DNA from: Neostapfia colusana
Lineage: Eukaryota; Streptophyta; Magnoliopsida; Poales; Poaceae
Assembly: GCA_030760725.1 (NCBI GenBank)
Contig: JASWHV010000019.1
Span: 32,057,944-32,121,943 of the forward strand
DNA length: 64,000 nucleotides
Reading direction: 5' to 3'
Part shown: in pieces, positions 57,763 through 64,000 of the stretch
How the letters are laid out: every line of letters begins with the position of its first letter
How positions within the stretch are numbered: position 1 is the stretch's first letter
Position numbers and translations under genes: made by a program
Notes under the pieces: model-generated
What the model was told of the DNA's origin: nothing
Database searches by the model: none
The model's input: the letters and a program-made list of their open reading frames with translations, nothing else

Positions 57763-58684
57763 CTAGACCTCCTGTAGGTCGTCCTCCTCCGGTACATCTG
57801 CTGGTGGCTCTGGATCTACCACCTCTTCTCCCATCTCGGGTTCTCCCATTGCTGGAAGGCCCAAGACCACCGGTACGCCCAATACCGGAGGTACGAGGTC
57901 CTGCAAAGCATGCACCTCGTCCATGGCCTGGTTGTAATCTTCTTCACAGCCTTGCCCTTCCTCAATAGCGTCGTCCCACTCTTGAGTAAGTTCCTCATTC
58001 TGCTGGGTCAGATTCTGTACCAGTTCTTGTAACGCCACGATGTCGACACGACTCTTCTTCTTTGCCTTCTTCACACGATGCAACTGATTGTGTTGTTCAT
58101 TCAGTCGCTTGATCGTCGGAAGGAGCACATTACGGAGTGCGCTGTGAGCACTCTCGAAATGGTCTCCATGGCTCGTGCTCTCCTTGAGCTTTGTTGCGAG
58201 ATGCTCCGTATGAACAGCTTGGCTGTCCATCACGGCGTTTCCCGCCCTCATCTGGAGACTGAGATTTGCCTCCGCGGGGTTGTACCTTGGGCAACTCGGG
58301 TCCGTTGCCTCCAGGTACCTCTCTTCCCACACATGCTGAGCCCGTCCCTCCACCGGAACGAGCGCGTATGGAGCGCCCTCCATAGCCTGCACGTGTAGTT
58401 GGCAGAAACGTGACATGGTGTCACGGGCTGCCACTTGCCACATCCCTTCCGGTTGTCTTCCTCTCACCGTGACGGTGAACGGCACCCAACCGGGTGGCGT
58501 AGGTCCTGCAGGGACTTCGACATGGATCATCCATGTCTTGTTCCCCTCTTCGCCTTCTTCTTTGGCGAAGTACTGCGGCATCTGGTTGTACCTGAAATAT
58601 TGAAGCATATGCTTCGGGATAGCCGTTGCGATGAGAACAGTGGGACACCACTCACCCGTTCTCCAACTGTTTATCTGCTGTCAT
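57763..58684 (-). pseudogene. ORF1 of element F: dsRBD-like, coiled coil, acidic tail; broken near the start
   Basis: The ATG at 58684-58682 follows TTTTTACAG directly. A TGA replaces a Trp codon at position 11, and an 8-bp deletion soon after shifts frame. From an internal Met (58608) 281 codons are open. They contain the rest of the dsRBD-like domain (WMIHVEVPAGPTPPGW ... RDTMSRFCQLH), a linker, a heptad-rich coiled coil (LNEQHNQLHRVKKAKKKS ... ALQELVQNLTQQNEEL) and an acidic tail ending EEDDLQEV. It is the longest ORF1 copy here. I do not recognise an established family. Uncharacterised grass proteins of similar layout come to mind, but I cannot verify them. Confidence 0.75.
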
Positions 58685-59603
58685 CTGTAAAAATATATTT
58701 GAGAAATGTCAAATATTTATTTAAAAACAGTAAACCTCTGAGTTATTAAGTAAGACATGTCATTGAACCCATAAAACTTGGAAACATAGTTCAAATTTTA
58801 AACAAATTTGACTGCTGATCTGCTGTTCCCATGACAGCCCTGACCAGTTTCCATTTCAACATGATTTAGGCCTTGTTGAAGGCAAAACCAATTCTGGAGC
58901 TCAACATCAAAGTTAACGCTAACTTCAATAGCTTTCCATAAAGTATTTGCTTGGCCTAATATCTGTCCTGTTTCAAAAGTTATGAGATGTCAAAGTTAAC
59001 AGAATTTCTGGAGAAAATTGGACAGCATCTCCCTGCTTTAGGTACTGATTCGATCCAAGAATCCCAGTTAATTCTGTTACTAATCTGACAAAACTTTCTG
59101 TTACAAACTTGTAACCTATCTCATAAGCTTTCCATAACTACCTCATTTTCTATTTTTGGATTTTTAAGTAGGAAATTATGCTTAATTTACAGAGAGTTTA
59201 CAGAGAGTCTTTACTCTGTCCTGTTTTCTGGACAGTTTCAACTCTACTGCATTTTTTGATTGGTTAAGGGATGTAACACCTCTGTAACTTAACAGAAAAG
59301 TTGTAAAGCTTTTCCAAAGCTTTCCAGAAATGTATCATATGACCCCAACCTCGAAAGAACTCAACTTCTAACCTCTGATTAACTTCAGCCTTGATTCAGC
59401 TGACAACACAGTGCTCTGTCCTTAACAACCTATAAGTTGAAAACTTGTTAACTTTGAATATCTTGTTCAAGGGAAGGAGTTACATCAAGTTTTACTACTT
59501 TAGATCAAAACCTTCAAGTTTTAAATGAAGTTGTTCATTTAGTTGGGTGTGACGTCGATGCGTCACCAGATTATGTCGGTACTACGTCCTCACAACGGAA
59601 AAC
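58685..59603 (-). other. Intron-like segment between leader and ORF1 of F
   Basis: It is AT-rich, with donor-like TATAG|GTTTTCC at 59603 and acceptor-like TTTTTACAG at 58685. It is homologous to 3868-4787 in A and has the same length class. Confidence 0.5.
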
Positions 59604-59829
59604 CTATACCGGACTTAGCCGGCTTCGTTATTTCAGTGGCACTAAACGTCACTCGCACATGGATGCTATACGTCTACCGTTTTGTGGTCAGGCTACCTGC
59701 AGAAACTCAAACAATCATCAGACTCAGCTGCACACCGAGCCCGGAATCCATACAGTTCGTAGACCCGGCCGTCATCACTCGCCTGGATGTTCTCAAGCCA
59801 AACACGCCTTGAGTTACGTGTTCACGTTT

Positions 59830-60055
59830 CAGACCACGTGACGGGGTCTCCCAAGTTGCACCATGCACGCCAGGGATAGACGTTGCTCGAATATCCCAAA
59901 CGACATGAAGAGTCGTAGAGGATATTAAAGCGGGTCGGGTTTCCTGCCACCCGTGGAGCTCCACCCTTCAGCTTGTGCGCACTGGTGGACAGCGCTTACG
60001 TGTACCCCCCGAGACATAAACGTCCCGAGATACACGATTTTCCGACATAGACAAA
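59830..60055 (-). other. Conserved noncoding leader of F
   Basis: This is the minus-strand copy of the leader seen in A and D, with the same blocks in the same order. Confidence 0.55.
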
Positions 60056-60169
60056 TAGGTTAGTATGCCACTTTTTATACACTAATAACATCCTTATACG
60101 GGCTACTAACTCGTTCCTCACTGGATTTTTGAAAAAGAAGACCTTTTTAGTGCGTTAAACCTCAAGCGA

Positions 60170-60181
60170 GCTCTGATACCA
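60170..60181 (-). other. Primer binding site of F (tRNA-iMet)
   Basis: The complement reads TGGTATCAGAGC, four bases from the LTR end at 60186. Confidence 0.93.
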
Positions 60182-60185
60182 GCAC

Positions 60186-62007
60186 TGACACGACCCCACG
60201 GTCTTGTCGAGCCAGGATCACACTGAGGGGTGCTGCGTTGCACAGCACCGTATAACACACGTCAAAGGTACAAAGCCGAAGTGAAATTTTATTACATAAA
60301 CAAGTTTATGAACATGTTTACATCAAAATAAGTTCAGTCTACACTCACGTGCGTAGACTACGCATCAAGTGCACGTTCAGCCCTTGAACGTGTCCTTGCT
60401 AGCACACACGCACACTAACTCTGCGGCGTGCACGACTCCCACTCGACGGGGTTCCCCTCCTGGGGTTCCGTCTCCTCTTCGGGAGTCCCTTCCTCATAGA
60501 ACCCTGCAAGAGCTTCAAACACAAGCAGTGAGCACGAAGGCTCAGCAAGTCTGACCCGTCTCACCTAAACATGGAACTTCTACATGAGGGGTAATGGGTT
60601 ACATGAGGTAAAATCATTTGCAAGGACTCGCCTAATTAGTAGAACCTTATTTTCAAGTTTTAGCAGTAGGTTGTGGAGAACCTTACGCTAAGGTACATGA
60701 GAGAGCCACAATCAAACAAGAAACACATTTCTCTCATGTACTTTGCCCAAAGTTGAAATGAACTTTAATTAGCTCTAAACTACAACAAACCATTAACAAG
60801 CAAAGTTCACCTTTCAATCAGCAGCATTTTAACATGTAACTAGCCTGTTCTTTCTACGTCATGGTACATTGAACAAGTGGTACTCACTGACCGCGAGGGA
60901 CGGCGATTATAATCGATTTACACCAGCAGGGTTACCCGAACAACCCGTCACGTACGCCCGTACTCGATGTTGCCTACAACAACCATCACGGACGCCGTAC
61001 GGGACTACCTTTCACCCGTTAGCCAAATGTTGAACCGGTCCAATCGTCCCGAGCAAGAGGTCTCTGCACGCGCATCTCAGTGCCGCCAGCCGATTTACAC
61101 CTCGAGCTCTCAACCTACCCTCTGAACGACCAGCTATGCCTCAACACCCAGCTACCCGAGTTACATCAGTTTCCCGGTTCCCATATAGCCGGTAGGTCTT
61201 CGGTACTGTTCTAGCTTGTTCAACAGGCCCGCACACGGCTCGGTCCTCAATCGACACAAGCGGAGCTATAGCACACAGGCCCCAAAGTCCTGCTGCCCTT
61301 ACTCTCCGCTCGGCCTCATCTTTCTTGCCATGTGTATCATGTGCTATCTCTACCCGAGTCGAGTGCCTCTAGCCTATGCTCGCGAGTAGTTCCAACTACT
61401 CGTCTTGTACTGAATCCTACACTATCTTAGCATTGCAGTAGCTAACGGGGTTTGCAATCCTAAACCCAACCCATGGTTTTCTTGGCTATGCAATTGGGTT
61501 TCCAAACAAGACTCTAATGCAAAGAATAAGGTATTCAAGTATGTGCTCAAAACAATAAAAACTTGTAAAAAGGATAATGCAAACCGGAGCTTGCCTTGCT
61601 GCTCTTGGTCGTAGGCTAGCTGTTCCTCCGTAGTAACGAAGTCTAGGACTTCGGGTTCCTCCTCGACCTTAGCGACTACATGATAGAAGCAATACATGTA
61701 TTAATTTAAATTCAGTTGTATTAACTTTTAAACTTGTGAAGTCTATAACTCTTAATAGACAAACCCAATGACTACAAAACTTTTACTGTGGCTTGGTTCC
61801 GACCTAAACAGAGACTCGGTCAAGTTTTAGTTGCAGCAAAGCTCATTTGAGCCCTCCACAATTAATCATGTACTTGACCTTAATTGAAGGCTTTTAGGGT
61901 GTTCTAAGGATTTTCATGAAACAAACTATGACTTTCTGAAAACGAGACTTTCAGAGGGTTCTAATGGAGTTGGTCTCAACTAATTTGAAGGTTCCTAGCT
62001 AAAGACA
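60186..62007 (-). repeat. 5' LTR of element F (3' portion, cut by H)
   Basis: It matches 48764-50580 of the 3' LTR closely. It is interrupted after AAGACA (62002-62007) by H; the missing part should continue beyond H. It contains the second F copy of the coding-like segment (61585-61670) and the U5 hairpin (about 60229-60249). Confidence 0.93.
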
Positions 62008-64000
62008 TGTAAAGGTCCCAAAAATGTGAATACAAAGAAACTCTTGTTTGTAAAAGTTTTGTTTCATATGAGTGAAATTTTGGACTTGTTAAAACTTTTC
62101 CACATGTGATAACACACATGAGGGTTTTTCGTCACACAAGTCAAATGTTTATTTGAGAACTTGGAACCCTAGAGGGGTCTAAAACAAGGATGGGAAGTTC
62201 CCATATGTGCGGAAAAACAAATATCAGATTTGGAACATTATGTTCAAACAAAAATTCAAATGAGAGCAACACTAGGAATTTCCAAACTGTTGTGCTACAA
62301 ATCTCATTTGCAGCAGCCAAATTAAAAATCAGGTTTCATATTTGAATTCCTTGAGTCCAAATTAGGGGGTGTGCAAAGTTTCATGATTTATGGAAATGAT
62401 TTGCAACCCATTTTCCAAAATGGACTTTAAATGACAAAGAATTCAAACACTCATTTGAATTTGGATGAAACTTGCCCAATTATCCAAATGCATACCAGAT
62501 TTGAATTCCCACAATTGAATTCACCCAATATTCAAACTTGGGAGATATTTGGAGGTGGATAAGGAGGGACTGATCAGTGGGTCCCACATGTCATTGAGTG
62601 AACTGAAAAATTGCAAAAGACCTCACAGTGTTGGGTCTCTGTTTGATTTCTTCAGTCGGCACCCGACACCGATGGGCGCAGCACCGGGCGACACCGTGTT
62701 CAGCCGACGCCTCCACCTCCTGCTGTATTTTCGTCGCGCTGGAGGGTCGCCCGACCGTCTTATACCTTCTCCCGTGCCTCCTTGTGCCTCAACCCCAAAG
62801 CGTCCACGCTGTTCTTCCCTTCCTCGCGCGAGAGATCAACCGAGAACCGCCGCTGAACTCTCGGTCGATCGCCCACCGCCTAGCTCGCGTGCGAGCCCCG
62901 GCTGATCAGCAAAACCACACCACCGTAGAGCCCTCGACCTCCTCGAGCCATCGCCAAGTGTGTTCGTGCCCTCTACGCCGAGAACCTTGAGTTTCTGCGG
63001 TGGCCGAACACCCCGGCAGCGACGTGCTCCCGTGGACAGCCTCCTCCAGAAAGTTTCACGACCAAGCGAGGCCACTTTTGGACGCGCAGGAGCTCCGTGC
63101 AGCTTCCACCCGAAGCACAAAGCCTGTCTTCGCCTCTGGTCGACGGATTTCAGAAATCTCCTCCGGCCGGTGAAAACTGACCCGCGGGTATGAATCCATG
63201 AAATTCTCGAGTTATATTCATTTAGAGCTCTACAAATTTCGCACACAGAACCTAGACTGGTGTAGCAACTTTTCTTCTTCACAAAACGTCGCATGAAACC
63301 CATGGTAGACGGCTTGTTTCAAGCTTTTCCTACGGCTACCACAATAAGGGGCATCGGGTGCTCGATGAACCCTAGGTTGGAGCCGTTTCCGAGCCCATAT
63401 GCGGCCATGACAAACAGGGAAAACCTCCACTGGTGCTGTAGAACCTGTCCAGGGGACTTCTGGCGGGCTAGAGCATCGGGACAACGTTGCCGGACTCCCT
63501 CAGAGCCGCTGCACCGGTGCAGGGTGGTTTAGGAACCTCGCCGGTCTGGGGAAGTCCCACCATCGTGTTCCTCGGGTTAAAATAGGGCCTGGTGGCGAGT
63601 TACAGCTCGGGAGTTGGTCGGAGCAACGAAAACCGGCGAACTCCGGCGAGCCCAGCGGCGCAGAAGCGCGGGTGCGGGAGGTAGCCGAAGATGCTACCGG
63701 CCCCACGCATCAGTCGCACGGCAACAGGGGCCGGATACTCTGTGGCACGGGATCGACTGTGACAGCACGGGAAACAATTCTGTCGCCCGTGTGGCGCGCT
63801 CCCGGTGACTGACACGTGCCCCTGGTCCCACAGTCAGGTTTAAACTTTTCCCGGATTTATTCAAATTCCAGATTTTCCCTCAAACTTTAGAAGAGCATAA
63901 CTTTTTCTAGGAACCTCAAATTTAGTGATTCAAATTGGGTTAGATTCAGATTGACAAACTCTATCCAAATATGCAACCCAATTTGTATGAAAGTCTTTAT
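62008..64000 (+). mobile_element. Element H: start of a family-3 LTR, cut by the window end
   Basis: It starts TGTAAAGGTCCC and follows E (42563 on) through the same landmarks: an early AT-rich part, GTGGGTCCCAC (about 62577), a GC-rich island (62630-63830) and the AT-rich stretch matching E near 45000-45100. The long ORFs in the GC-rich part are not conserved in E and are not called as genes. Confidence 0.85.

Larger units (their letters stand above)
48764..62007 (-). mobile_element. Element F: nearly complete family-1 gypsy chromovirus on the minus strand
   Basis: Reading right to left: 5' LTR (60186-62007, cut by H), primer site (60170-60181), leader, intron-like segment, ORF1, gag, pol, polypurine tract (52843-52858) and 3' LTR (48764-52842). 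The LTR copies match at about 97-99 percent in the parts I compared, so it is young. The 3.7-kb gag-pol frame is the longest in the window. It is defective through breaks in ORF1 and gag, an RNase H active-site change and a stop before the chromodomain. Confidence 0.94.

Noticed and set aside
62549..63815. Several ORFs of 60-155 codons in the GC-rich part of H
   Set aside because: They overlap on both strands and are not matched in frame in the related LTR E. GC-rich sequence has few stops by chance.

Overview
The window is repeat-filled nuclear DNA of a flowering plant, most likely a grass. The evidence is four long-LTR Ty3/gypsy chromoviruses of the Tekay/Del type, initiator-Met tRNA primer sites, a CACTA transposon with a plant Ptta/En/Spm-type gene, and GTGGGACCCAC motifs. 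I found no host single-copy gene, rRNA, tRNA, CRISPR or bacterial-style operon. The grass assignment is inference; the species cannot be told from this sequence.

Layout: eight LTR elements or fragments (A-H) and one CACTA element lie inside one another. The oldest layer, C, is a family-1 element seen in pieces at 22785-27639, 42380-42562 and 47005-48085. B (18253-22784), an older Tekay-like element with a TGTAACACCC LTR, sits in the leader of C. A (1-18252), a family-1 element whose 5' end lies outside the window, sits in the RNase H region of B. A CACTA element (10660-14340, target duplication AAT) sits exactly at the polypurine tract/3' LTR joint of A. D (27640-42379), a complete family-2 element with 4.33-kb LTRs and target duplication GATCA, interrupts the integrase of C. 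E (42563-about 47004), a truncated family-3 LTR, interrupts C again. G (48086-48763, minus strand) is an LTR end inside the 3' LTR of C. F (48764-62007, minus strand) is a nearly complete family-1 element inserted in G. H (62008-64000) is the start of a family-3 LTR inserted in the LTR of F.

Family-1 elements (A, C, F) have an unusual architecture: LTR, tRNA-Met primer site, a conserved noncoding leader of about 220 nt, an intron-like segment, an extra ORF (ORF1), a second spacer, then gag-pro-RT-RNaseH-integrase-chromodomain, polypurine tract and LTR. ORF1 has an N-terminal alpha-beta domain that looks like a double-stranded RNA-binding fold, then a coiled coil, then an acidic tail. A splice-acceptor-like sequence abuts the start of ORF1 and another abuts the start of gag. 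D has the same leader and the same intron-like segment, but it ends directly at gag and ORF1 is absent. The family-1 LTRs also contain an 86-nt segment whose differences between A and F are nearly all synonymous. It ends at a donor-like site conserved across families and would splice in phase with the gag AUG. Together these suggest an element lineage that uses splicing from the LTR to express gag and an accessory protein.

All copies carry some damage. F and D look youngest, because their LTR pairs are alike at roughly 98 percent in stretches compared by eye. F keeps the integrase catalytic triad but has lost an RNase H catalytic Asp and has a stop before the GPY/F and chromodomain part. The CACTA element carries one spliced accessory gene and no recognisable transposase.
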